From contig MU129002.1 of the NCBI GenBank assembly GCA_014904985.1, positions 1 through 58,691 of the forward strand: 58,691 nucleotides of DNA. The letters are read 5' to 3'. How positions within the stretch are numbered: position 1 is the first letter of the stretch; every line of letters begins with the position of its first letter. The notes below the pieces were generated by a model. The model was not told the DNA's origin. It saw only the letters and a list, made by a program, of their open reading frames with translations, and ran no database searches. The DNA is from Hydnum rufescens UP504 (Eukaryota; Basidiomycota; Agaricomycetes; Cantharellales; Hydnaceae). This document shows, piece after piece, positions 14,301-24,520 of this stretch. Position numbers and translations under genes: made by a program.

Positions 14301-15749
14301 ATGCCAACGACGACTTGAAGAATTTTCTTGCGGGGGGGCGGACTTCTGGGTTGAATATTACGCCCGCTACTTTTCACTTCTCTTGGAAAACACTTCGCCT
14401 ACAGGATGAATAGCACCCAAAAACTCCGGGGTGTGTATACTCGCAGTGATACCGCCGGCCTGCTCAATGATTATTGTAGGAACAATTCGAAAGATCTGAA
14501 TTATAGTCCATTTCAGCCACGAGTAGAGGCGGCCCAGCAACTTCATCCGCCAAGGTATTAGGCGTACTGGCATGCTGAGGACATTACCAGTCTGATCTTC
14601 TTATTGTGTATGATAGAATCATGGATGGCGTACGGCGCTGGATAGGTGCCAATCACGATCTTTCATCAAGGAAGGTCAGCGAGAAGGCGACCAATGAAGT
14701 CCATCTGGATTTGAATCATGAGAATGAGGTCCTTGATCCCTCTTCGATCGAAGCTATCGTATCTCGCTTGATGTTACCTGTTGTTTCTGCTACCGAGAAG
14801 GCGGAATATGAGTGGTGAGCCTAAGACTCGGTCACATTCTCAGCTTTCCGCGTGGGTTGATCAGCTTGGTCAGGTATGTCGAACAGCCGCGCGCGCTTCT
14901 TACGTCTTCGGGGACGACGGCTGAACGCAAAGATCTCGACATGTATGTTGCCGGGGTCCGAATGGCAATGGGTGAGATTTCCGAGTTGCCACATTCTGAT
15001 ATTCCAGATAAGGCGTACTTGTCATTCGTCCAGAATGGAACCGCTGCTGGGGTATCAGGTTCCGTTATGGACGCAGGAGCCAGTCGGGATGCGCCTCCTC
15101 ATGGTTCTGTGGGCTTCAGTTATGAGCGATGGGTTGCCAGTGGAACTCAGAGGAAAGTGACGGGGATTTCTTATTGGGACATCATGGTAGTTCTGCCTAG
15201 GATATATGCAACAAGCAAAATGCTATGTAATAACATTAGTAGCTCAGCCGCACATAGCGACTAAGGGTTCATTATGTACCTAATAACAATAGTAGCTACT
15301 TTGAGAAGTGAGCAAAAGGGAATCAACGGTAATAGAGGGGGGTGATTTACTCAGGCCGCGACATAGCGGAAAAGAAACCGCGGACGAATCCGGAAGGCAG
15401 GAACGCGGCGCCGGGATGCTAACGCTGGGGTTCGCCGTTCGCGTGTCAGTAAACACTAAATAACCCCCCTCAGCGCTAGACTGATTGTATCAGTCGGTCT
15501 CTCGCTTTCTCCCTGGTTTGTCCGCGGGTACTAGGTAGGCTGACGAATGAGGATGATTACGTAAAGAATGTCGTCAGTTTGGGCTTAATAGGGAGGAAGC
15601 CGAGAGGACTGAAATAATTTGTTTATATAGGTATATTGCAACCGGTCCGGAGAATGGACTTAGCGAATTTTGATCCATACGTCACTAGTGTACCATCATT
15701 CAATATGTCTCTAACATAGCGCAACCACTTGTGTCTATAGTAATAAACT
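11394..15749 (+). repeat. Tandem duplication, unit A (FIG4 plus 3' flank)
   Basis: Direct repeat of 15764-20116, starting at TGCAGACCTGTAAATG and ending at TAATAAACT. Offset is 4370 bp. From 11394 to about 13372 the units differ by one substitution that I see (13031). From 13373 on they differ by many one-base indels. Unit junctions are a 14-bp spacer at 15750-15763 and unique DNA on the outside. Confidence 0.9.
11552..15200 (+). pseudogene. FIG4: FIG4 polyphosphoinositide phosphatase, copy 1 (frame-shifted)
   Basis: Same exon layout as copy 2, displaced by 4370 bp. The first seven exons are intact; key introns are 12129-12178, 12336-12392, 12659-12710, 12812-12869 (GC-AG), 13011-13062, 13133-13189 and 13288-13339. 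After that it carries at least ten one-base indels relative to copy 2: an extra T near 13373 (stop soon after), an extra G near 13764 inside the catalytic CX5R loop, a missing C after 13860, and more through the donor near 14430 and the last exon. All are homopolymer or near-homopolymer changes. Either a pseudogene or, more likely, uncorrected long-read error in a falsely duplicated segment. Confidence 0.8.
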
Positions 15750-15921
15750 AATCTCCTCTCTTTTGCAGACCTGTAAATGTCCCCAATAGTGAATGGTGCT
15801 TAACAGGCTAATGAGGGCCCCCCATACTCCCAATTCCCAGCAGTCCTCACAGTGCAGCACGGCGTCACACAACGAACCACCGCTAGGCCAAATGCGGAAT
15901 CGCTGATTGCCGATACGCATC

Positions 15922-18900
15922 ATGTCCAACGGTCCAGAAGCTGCAAGCCTCAAGGACAGCATCTCTTTTCGCACAAGCAGTTGCATCTCGCTGGGGACCC
16001 TAGTGGAGGCCCACAAAGAATCCGAGGTGTCTAGATTTACAGCAGGGATGGGTGAGGAAGCTGCAGGTTCTGGGCTTGAGGAATTTCGTGCTGCGACATC
16101 TCTTCTTTCTGTGGACTCTTCCAAACAAGCTGCTATCAGCTCGCCTGCATCGTCTGCGAAAACCTTTCAAACCAACGCGGCTCGTTCGCCGCTCGCCGAA
16201 ACCTCTCCGTTGCATCACAATTCTGTGCCAAGATCATCTTCGACGTCATCCACTCTAAATTTAAATCGCTTTGTCTTATACGAGACGAGGCGGCGCTTCT
16301 ACATTGTCGCGTCAAATGTTTCTGATGCCCTATACTGTGTAATGAAGATAGACCGCACAACACAAGATGAACTTATCCTTGTGGAAGACGACATGGTGTA
16401 TAGCGAGAGGCAGGTCCAAGATCTCCTACGGATGCTCGAAGAGGGGAATAAAGGCAGTGGGGGTCTGACTAGAGTTGGTGTTTTTTTTGGGATCGTAGGT
16501 ATGTGTTGGCCATGCGGTCCGTGGATACAGCCTCATGAACTGGAGAAGGTTTCATTAGATTCACTGCCGGTTGGTATCTGGTTGTCATATCGAAACGAAC
16601 AGTCGTTGCCTTGTTGGGAGGGCATTATCTTTATCATTGCGAAGATACTCAGATGTATCAGATCACGTACAATCAGAGAGTGGAGAGGCCGTCCGAGGAG
16701 CAACGGTACTAATCCATTATCTATTGCCCCGGACCCATTGATGTCGATGCTCAATTATTCAGGCTAATGGCCGCGTTTCGCCATGTAGACCTTTCGAGGA
16801 ACTTCTACTTCTCCTATACTTACGACGTCACATCGACTCTTCAACAAAATTTGACCAGACCTCTTTCCCCAGTCCCTTCAGACCAATCAACTCGTTCTGA
16901 ACCCTGGAGGTTCAACGATAGGTATGCCTGGAATCATCACATGCTTGTTGATGCCTTTGGACAAAACGGCGATGCCACGAAGAGCCATTGGGTTCTGCCG
17001 TTGATATATGGTCACGTCGATCAAGCAAGTATGTGCATTCTTTCAACCGTTCCGAAAATATATCCACTCACTTGTCCTAGAGCTCACTGTCCTCGGCCGT
17101 GTCATCTTCGTTACTTTGATAGCCCGAAGGTCTCGTCATTTTGCTGGTGCCAGGTACCTCAAACGAGGAGTGAACGAAGAGGCAGGTCTCGACTCAAATC
17201 TGTTTGTTGGTCCGACCTTCACCATGATTCATTCTCAAGGGTAACGTTGCAAATGAGGTAGAAACTGAACAGATCGTATCTGAAGCCCTCACCACCGCGT
17301 TTTATTCTCCGGCACCCCGAACACAAGGCAATTTTTCCCCTCCAAGACGTCCCAGTTCTTTGTACACTAGCTACGTCCAGGTGCGTCGCTGCTTTTATAT
17401 TGTCTGTCTCCAAACATATGAGGTTCAGATAGTATCGTGGAAGTATTCCGGTTTACTGGACGCAGGACTCCACCAATATAACACCGAAGCCCCCAATTGA
17501 GAGTGCGTCATCATGTCTTTCAGAATTCAATGTTGAACCTTACCGCATCCTTATCCAAGTCACCGTAATGGACCCATTCTATAGTGCTGCGGCACGACAT
17601 TTCGATAACCTTTTCGAGAGATACGGCGTCCCTGTAATCATCTTGAATTTGATCAAGGTGTGTGTGCACCCATTTTGGGTGATTGATAGGGAAGCTGAGC
17701 TCGTACAAGTCTCGTGAGCCAGTTCCACGAGAGTCCAAGCTCCTCTCTGAGTACACTCGATGCGTAAATTACTTGAATCAATTCCTCCCCGATAACAAGA
17801 AGATGGTATATCATGCTTGGGACATGTCTCGTGCCTATAAGGAGTACGTTATCTCGTGATTACAGTAGACCTTCCGCACCCATCTCATGGTCATAGGAAG
17901 AAGCAAGACGTCATCGGGGTTCTTGAGGACATTGCGGAAGAATGTATCCACTTGACTGGTTTTTTCCACTCTGGCCCAGAACCATATTCACATGCATTGC
18001 GTGCTGAATCGGAGTAAGCTATCTTCCAGTGTCCGTCACAAATCCCTAATCTGGTTCCACTTGCTAGAGGGATTCCATATCGAGGCACAATCGCACTTCA
18101 AAATGGTATCACTCGGACGAACTGTGTCGACTGCCTTGACCGGACAAACGCAGCCCAGTTTGTTTTTGGAAAGAAGGCCCTTGGGCACCAGCTGTATGCC
18201 CTAGGCGTGCTCGATAGCCCCCAGCTTCCATTCGATTCGGATGCTGTCAACATGCTCACCCAGATGTATCATGATCATGGGGATAGTGGGTTGTTGTTGC
18301 GTGGTTCAGTCCTGCTTTTACTGATATGTGGGATCCCGACCATTCAGCCATTGCTCTCCAGTACACTGGCAGCGCCCTTGTCAACCGCGTCGAGACTTAC
18401 CGTCGGATGCCGCACTGGAATAGTCATTCGAGGGATATGATTGAAAACATCCGCCGCTTCTACGCAAATTCGATGCTCGGTAAGAAGCAGTTCTGTTTCG
18501 TATCGTTCCGTTCGTTAATGGGTCAACAATCAGACGCCGACAAGCAGACTGCTATCAATGTCTTCCTCGGTGTGGATGACGTTCCTCCGACAAATCGGGG
18601 ACTTCCACCGAAGTCTTATAAAGAATGGTACAATCCTATGCATCTAGAACGTGCTTTTGTTCTAGAAGAATGCCAACGACGACTTGAAGAATTTTCTTGC
18701 GGGGGGGCGGACTTCTGGGTTGAATATTACCGCCCGCTACTTTTCACTTCTCTTGGAAAACACTTCGCCTACAGGATGAATAGCACCCAAAAACTCCCGG
18801 GGTGTGTATACTCGCAGTGATACCGCCGGCCTGCTCAATGATTATTGTAGGAACAATTCGAAAGATCTGAATTATAGTCCATTTCAGCCACGAGTAGAGG

Positions 18901-19572
18901 CGGCCCAGCAACTTCATCCGCCAAGGTATTAGGCGTACTGGCATGCTGAGGACATTACCAGTCTGATCTTCTTATTGTGTATGATAGAATCATGGATGGC
19001 GTACGGCGCTGGATAGGTGCCAATCACGATCTTTCATCAAGGAAGGTCAGCGAGAAGGCGACCAATGAAGTCCATCTGGATTTGAATCATGAGAATGAGG
19101 TCCTTGATCCCTCTTCGATCGAAGCTATCGTATCTCGCTTGATGTTACCTGTTGTTTCTGCTACCGAGAAGGCGGAATATGAGTGGTGAGCCTAAGACTC
19201 GGTCACATTCTCAGCTTTCCGCGTGGGTTGATCAGCTTGGTCAGGTATGTCGAACAGCCGCGCGCGCTTCTTACGTCTTCGGGGACGACGGCTGAACGCA
19301 AAGATCTCGACATGTATGTTGCCGGGGTCCGAATGGCAATGGGTGAGATTTCCGAGTTGCCACATTCTGATATTCCAGATAAGGCGTACTTGTCATTCGT
19401 CCAGAATGGAACCGCTGCTGGGGTATCAGGTTCCGTTATGGACGCAGGAGCCAGTCGGGATGCGCCTCCTCATGGTTCTGTGGGCTTCAGTTATGAGCGA
19501 TGGGTTGCCAGTGGAACTCAGAGGAAAGTGACGGGGGATTTCTTATTGGGACATCATGGTAGTTCTGCCTAG
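15922..19572 (+). CDS. FIG4: FIG4 polyphosphoinositide 5-phosphatase (SAC domain), copy 2
   Basis: SAC-domain phosphatase. Known FIG4 acts with Vac14 and the Fab1/PIKfyve kinase on vacuolar or endosomal membranes and hydrolyses PtdIns(3,5)P2. Exons: 15922-16498, 16549-16705, 16763-17028, 17081-17181, 17240-17380, 17433-17502, 17560-17657, 17710-17843, 17897-18013, 18068-18285, 18348-18479, 18534-18801, 18851-18925, 18988-19185, and a last exon from about 19304. After a Ser/Ala-rich N-terminus come [65 protein letters not shown], and the catalytic [12 protein letters not shown] (CX5R, 18123-18143). The C-terminal region includes [14 protein letters not shown] and [14 protein letters not shown]. 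Intron 17182-17239 is GC-AG. I could not reconcile the phases of the last two junctions (19186-19303). Confidence 0.85.
17182..17239 (+). other. GC-AG intron in FIG4
   Basis: The exon ends GAAGAG, the intron starts GCAGGT and ends CTCAAG. Only this junction gives [18 protein letters not shown], the expected FIG4 sequence. The GT three bases in would introduce a stop. Copy 1 has the identical intron at 12812-12869. Confidence 0.8.
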
Positions 19573-20116
19573 GATATATGCAACAAGCAAAATGCTATGT
19601 AATAACAATAGTAGCTCAGCCGCGACATAGCGGACTAAGGGATTCATTATGTACCTAATAACAATAGTAGCTACTTTGGAGTGAGCAAAGGGAATCAACG
19701 GTAATAGAGGGGGGTGACTTTACCTCAGCCGCGACATAGCGGAAAAGAGACCCGCGGACGAATCCGGAAGGCAGAACGCGGCGCCGGATGCTAACGCTGG
19801 GGTTCGCCGTTCGCGTGTCAGTAAACCTAATAACCCCCCTCAGCGCTAGACTGATTGTATCAGTCGGTCTCTCGCTTTCTCCCTGGGTGTCCGCGAGGTA
19901 CTAGGTAGGCTGACGAATGAGGATTGATTACGTAAAGGATGTCGTCGTTTTGGGCGTAATAGGAGGAAGCCGAGAGGACTGAAATAATTGGTTATATAGG
20001 TATATTGCAACCGGTCCGAGAATGGACTTAGCGAAATTTTGATCATCGTCACTAGTGTACCCATCATCAATATGTCTCTACATAGCGCAACCCACTTGTG
20101 TCTATAGTAATAAACT

Positions 20117-20478
20117 GTCTCCCTGGGCCTGTTCACAAGATTCCTTCATGATATGCCCTTCACTGCGGACTTCTAGGCCTAGGATGCTGCTTGTGATCAT
20201 GCTTTATGGTGATGATGACCCAACGGACCCAAGCTCTGAGCTATCAATCTTGGATGACATGATTACACCCCAGCATTGAGGGCTACTTGCTCGGAGAGCC
20301 GCTCAACAATCTGGAAGCCTGGGTGACCCCGCTGCTATCCGTCAAGATGCCAAAGTCAGTCAAGTTCTTCTGGAGGTGATGAATCACGAGGGTCTCTCTC
20401 CCTTGCGGATTTTGTCAAAGGAGTTTTTGAATCAAAAGAACCTTCAATTTCCTGATATGGGGATCATTTTTTTGACCA
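20117..20478. other. Boundary region between genes and repeats
   Basis: Unique sequence after the FIG4 duplication. On the plus strand a broken frame reads about GDPAAIRQDAKVSQVLLEVM and SPLRILSKEFLNQKN; I do not recognise it. Probably remnant coding DNA of a mobile or multicopy gene. Confidence 0.35.
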
Positions 20479-20905
20479 AAGAAGCTTGACAAGTTTAGGA
20501 TTTTCTTCTATCATTTCGGGGGATGTGAATAAAAGTTGATATTTTCCTTCTTCAATTGCCTAAACTTGTTCAAGTTGTGAGAGGTGTATTATTTGAATGG
20601 AAGAACTTCTTGCCTTGTAAGTAGAAGCAGGGAGATCCACTGTATCAACAAGTATCAATTCCATTCCAAGCTCGTTCATCTGATCTACCTGATCAGTTTC
20701 CAAGGCCTGGAGCAGGGATATCACAATGGAAGTCTTGTCAATATGGTAGAGGAGTGGCATTGCAAGAACGAGAGTCTTCACCAGCCGCAATGCAAGTCGA
20801 CATGTCAATTTGAAAGTCCTTTGCTTGGTGTTGTCATTTCAGCAGTTTCTCGTGTGTAGCTTTGCGAATGGCAGCACTAATAGTGTGCTTTGGCACTTTA
20901 GACAT
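20479..20905 (-). pseudogene. RecQ-like (DEAD-box superfamily 2) helicase fragment
   Basis: Minus-strand frames with stops and shifts spell the N-terminal part of a RecQ-type helicase: a decayed Walker A region (VKTLVLAMPLLYHIDK), motif Ia-like SIVISLLQALETDQVDQMNE, and EEGKYQLLFTSPEM, then a break. Such RecQ-like helicase copies are scattered through many Agaricomycete genomes, often near repeats (family recollection). No DEAH box or C-terminal helicase half is present. It marks the start of the repeat-rich domain. Confidence 0.6.
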
Positions 20906-21392
20906 CAATTTTACAGGTTTTCCAGACAGTGTCAGACGAAAGGAGCTAGTCCTGGTGAATATGTGTGAACGATGTGACAAAATTCACTAAGTCCATTCTC
21001 GGACCAGTTGCAATATAGGTCTGTGACCAATTGTTTCAGTCTCTGGACACAAATGCTATTAGCGGAGGAACGATGCCATAGTATTATGTAATCCAATCTT
21101 GATTGGTCCAGAGACTGATCCTATCAGTCTACCTCAGCGCAACAGTAGGTGGCATGTGAGTTAACCATGTGCAGATCAAAAAAATCATGGGAGCTTTGGA
21201 ATTTGCTTCCTTGGTTTGTTTGCTTACTTGATTCAAGCTCGCGATGTGAACAATGTGACCACAACAGGACGCCGGTAATCCTGTCATTGCCGTTATGACC
21301 CATTGCAGATCCTGCGACTGGTACAAGTGAAGAATAGGAAGACCGAGACCATGGGCAACATAACCAGGATACTGCCTAGAAAAGCAAGCAGA
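20906..21392. other. Unassigned spacer
   Basis: No coding frame or terminal repeats that I recognise. It leads into the first hairpin cassette array. Confidence 0.4.
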
Positions 21393-22960
21393 TGACCTCA
21401 CCAGCCACTGTGGGTGAGGTCAAAAGGTGAGTTTCTTTAATGCTAGTAGATACAATGGCGCAAAAAGAGCAGAAAAAGCTGCTCTTTTTGCGCTGATTAG
21501 AATTTCTTTACTAACAACATTTATTATTATAGGTCATGGCCTGGTCCCAGGTGCTAAATGATGAGACCCGACCGGCCAGGGTCCACACATGAGCTGAAAC
21601 ATGCCAAATGAAACCACACCTAATGAAAACTGCACCTAATGAAACTGCACCTAATGAAACTGCACCTAATGAAACTGCACCTAACAAAACTGCACCTAAC
21701 AAAACTGCACCTAACAAAACTGCACCTAATGAAACCACACCTAACAAAACCGCACCTAACAAAACTGTGCCCAACAAAACCACACCAAACAGAAACACAA
21801 CATGGGAGGAATGCAAGAGGTGGCCATGTGGAATACACACCCGCTGCAGCAGGTGTGGTTCTATATAGTGTAAGTAGCATTGTGCACCCCCAATGGTGCA
21901 AAAAGAGCAGCAAATGCTGCTCTTTTTGTGCTGGTTTTAATTTTTTAAACTAATAATCTATTATTCTAGGCTATCGCTACAAATGAAGACATGTGGAGCA
22001 AGCCCCCCTCCCTCCCCCCCGAATGATAACCTGCCCGCAAAGCAAGCAAGACCTGTGAACGACGATGCATGAAATGAAGACACAAAGTGATACCAAACTG
22101 CATGAACCACACACCCGCTGCCACCGGTGTGTGGTTCTATGCAAGGTAAGTAATGTAATGCACCTCCAACAGCACAAAAGAGTAGCACTCGCTGCTCTTT
22201 TCATCTTTGTTTTACTTTTTAACTAACATGTTGTTTATTATTCTAGGTTATTGCCTGAACCACCTGCCAAATGAACCCCCCCCTCAGAAATGACAATGCA
22301 CCCACCAACTGAGAGCTGCAAATGTGACTTGCCAAGGAACATCTGCCAGATGGAACCCGGGAATGGGAACACACATGATGCAAGACCGCAGGAACCTCAC
22401 ACAAACAACACACCTGCCAAAGCAGGTGTGTGGTAATTTTAAGGTAAGTATTCTCCATGTATAAGTATGATTGTGCAAAAGGAGCAGCATATGCTGCTCC
22501 TTTTGCATAGCTTTCTTTTCCCTCCTCCCTTTTTTACTAATGTATTATTTATTATCCTAGGTTTTCATCTGAGCCCACAACCCTGACCAACCCCAATCAA
22601 GATCTGCAACCACAGCTGAACAAACATGTGAGAATGGCAAATCACCCCTGACAAGTTGAAAGCATGACACAAGCCCACAGAATCCCAGACAAACCCCACA
22701 CCCACTTCAGTGGGTGTAGTAATTTGAGGTAAGTATTTGCTGTCTATGAGTACAATCATGCAAAAGGAGCAGTGTGCACTGCTCCTTTTGTATGGTTTTT
22801 CTTCTTTTACTAACTTATTATTTATTATCATAGTTATTCTTCTGAACCCACAGCCTGCACCAACCCCCAACCAACCCCTCTCTCCTCTGACCCAAAACCC
22901 ACATGAACTGCCAACCAAAAACATGCAATCCTGGGTGAAGGGGAGGATATGTAGAATATA
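21393..22960 (+). repeat. Double-hairpin cassette array 1 (plus orientation, 5 introns)
   Basis: Five cassettes in a row. Hairpin A copies: 21393-21422, 21836-21857, 22104-22137, 22408-22431, 22698-22717. Each is followed within about 5-20 nt by a donor-like GTGAGT/GTAAGT (21427, 21870, 22146, 22443, 22729). Hairpin B copies: 21458-21493, 21897-21931, 22168-22203, 22473-22508, 22757-22794. Acceptor-like TAG ends: 21532, 21969, 22246, 22560, 22833, each preceded by CTAAC or CTAAT and T/A-rich TTATTATT. Intron-like parts are 100-118 bp and exon-like parts 166-337 bp. The exon-like parts show no shared reading frame. The array ends in an A-rich tail near 22960-23000. Confidence 0.8.
21608..21790 (+). 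repeat. 15-bp minisatellite inside a cassette exon
   Basis: About twelve tandem copies of a 15-bp unit of the type ACTGCACCTAATGAA / ACTGCACCTAACAAA. The unit length keeps one frame open (TAPNE/TAPNK repeats) and the other strand too (LGAVL), which is a property of the repeat and not evidence for a protein. Confidence 0.85.
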
Positions 22961-22989
22961 CTAAAATTGTAGTTGTAAATAAATAATCA

Positions 22990-23493
22990 TAAAAAAAACA
23001 CACCCCCTCGAGAGGGTCTGCCATTTTTTTTCACATAAAGTTTGACTTCGTGCCTGATGGTGAACTTAGATTTTGGTCACATTTAGAGGTATGGTCCAGT
23101 TAGATTTAAAATATTATTTATGAGGAAATCCAAATTTATTTTGAGCCACATGACCTACCTACTCTCGTGCTGAGGGGGGTTATTAGGTTTAGTTTGCATG
23201 TCTGCTTTGTTAACACTCCCACTTGGATGCGGGATCAGCCCCAGCGCTCTAGTAAATTCTGGTGAAGGTCGCGGTTGAGGTTCTTGGTGAGGATATCAGC
23301 AATCATGTCCTTGGAGGGGCAGTAAGTTATTGAGATGTGTCCTTCTGATATCAGCTGGTGTGTGTAGTGATAGTAGATGTGAACATGTTTGGTGCAGCTG
23401 TTGTTAGTTGGGTTCTCATTCCATTGAATGGAGCACTGATTGTCAAGCTGTAGGGTTGTTGGACTGTGTTGCGGGAAACCAAGCTCGGCCAGG
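22990..23493 (-). pseudogene. Copia 3' end: RNase H C-terminus, polypurine tract and LTR
   Basis: Minus strand 23493-23235 encodes the end of a Copia RNase H: QHLAELGF, LQLDNQCSIQWNENPTNNS, KHVHIYYHYTHQLISEGHIS and the classical SKDMIADILTKNL before a stop. Just after it the purine-rich AAGTGGGAG precedes TGTTAACA (23215, running left), the likely start of the 3' LTR. The 5' remainder was cut off by the next Copia LTR at 23494. Confidence 0.75.
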
Positions 23494-23870
23494 TGTTGGA
23501 ATAAAATAAAGAGTTAATTATATAATCAGGCCAAAGTGGCAATACCCCTATATGGACTTAATGCCATATCAAGTGTGACTCCCCTACCACCCTCTTATGG
23601 TAATAATATACCTAAGAGAACATTCTATATCCTTCTTGTTGGTGCCAGTAGTATAGCACCTGAACATTCCACTGCTCTCTTGTAGTTTCTTTAATATCCT
23701 GTACATGGTATAAAAGGGCAAGCTTGAGCTTGCCTACAGATCTAAGGACTCTCTAATAATATCCTTCCTGCTAATTCACCTGAGCAACTAGGGCTCTCCG
23801 GTCTATCGAATATGCTCATGTCCACTTAGTCATCAGGGGAAATATCATTATCATCCATAGCCTCACACTA
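23494..23870 (+). repeat. 5' LTR of Copia element 1
   Basis: Starts TGTTGGAATAAAATA directly against the older Copia RNase H and ends before the primer-binding site at 23871. It contains a TATAAAAGG box (about 23711-23719). No matching 3' LTR is seen, so limits rest on the TG start and the PBS. Confidence 0.6.
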
Positions 23871-23886
23871 GGTTATGGGCCCATTG
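23871..23886 (+). other. Copia primer-binding site (initiator tRNA-Met half type)
   Basis: GGTTATGGGCCCA, the internal-fragment tRNA-Met primer site known from Copia elements. The same motif is at 39428-39440 in Copia element 2. Confidence 0.6.
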
Positions 23887-23950
23887 CCACTCCTATAATA
23901 AAAAACATCTACCCCTATATCTTTGACACTACCCATAACACCTTACAGCT

Positions 23951-24520
23951 ATGAGTGATGAATTCAAGATCAGGATAATGAAATTAGCAGCAGATGGGGC
24001 CAATTGGGTCACATACTGTGACTGAATTATGTGGGCTCTGGACACCAAGGGGCTACTCAAGCACCTTTTGAATGACATGGTTATGTCAGATTATTCCAGG
24101 GCCAGTACAGTTGATGGGCTTATGCCAGAAGCAAGATGAAGAAGGGATGAGGCCATGGTAAAACAACTAGTGGCAGGCGCAGTCCCAGATACAGTATTCA
24201 GCCAGATTAAGGCCAGATTGAAGGCAAAGGAGGTGTGGGAACAGCTCCAGGCCTTGTATGAAGGGCAATCTAAATTAATTTTGGTTGACTTATGTAAACA
24301 ATTACAAAATACATGTTGTGATGCAGACAATGATGTCTGGGTGCATTTCAATAAACTTGCAGATTTAAAGGAGCAATTGGCAGCCATGGGGGCCACAATT
24401 ACAGATGAAGAATATGGAAATACATTGTTGGGATCACTCCCTGATTCATATGATAATACAATAAATCCAATTATGGCTGCAGTGGATCTTAGCAGCAAGT
24501 CAGTGGTATATAAAGCTGCA
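23951..24520 (+). pseudogene. Copia element 1 gag (UBN2 type), decayed
   Basis: Starts MSDEFKIRIMKLAADGANWV, broken by TGA stops near 24026 and 24136, then open: MVKQLVAGAVPDTVFSQIKA, LKAKEVWEQLQALYEG, DEEYGNTLLGSLPDSYDN. This is the UBN2/Retrotran_gag domain of Ty1/Copia. The zinc knuckle, protease and integrase that should follow are missing: at about 24515 the sequence jumps to reverse transcriptase. Confidence 0.8.

Larger units (their letters stand above)
15764..20116 (+). repeat. Tandem duplication, unit B (FIG4 plus 3' flank)
   Basis: Second unit of the direct repeat. It keeps the intact FIG4 frame. The 3' flank (19573-20116) holds a short direct repeat CTCAGCCGCGACATAGCGG at about 19614 and 19724 and is the last CpG-rich stretch before the transposon region. 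Confidence 0.9.

Noticed and set aside
21608..21790. Repeat protein with TAPNE/TAPNK or LGAVL units
   Set aside because: Both strands stay open only because the unit is 15 bp; there is no supporting start, flanking domain or codon bias.
21427..22560. Cassette exons as coding exons of one host gene
   Set aside because: The exon-like parts have stops in all frames and no common frame across joints.
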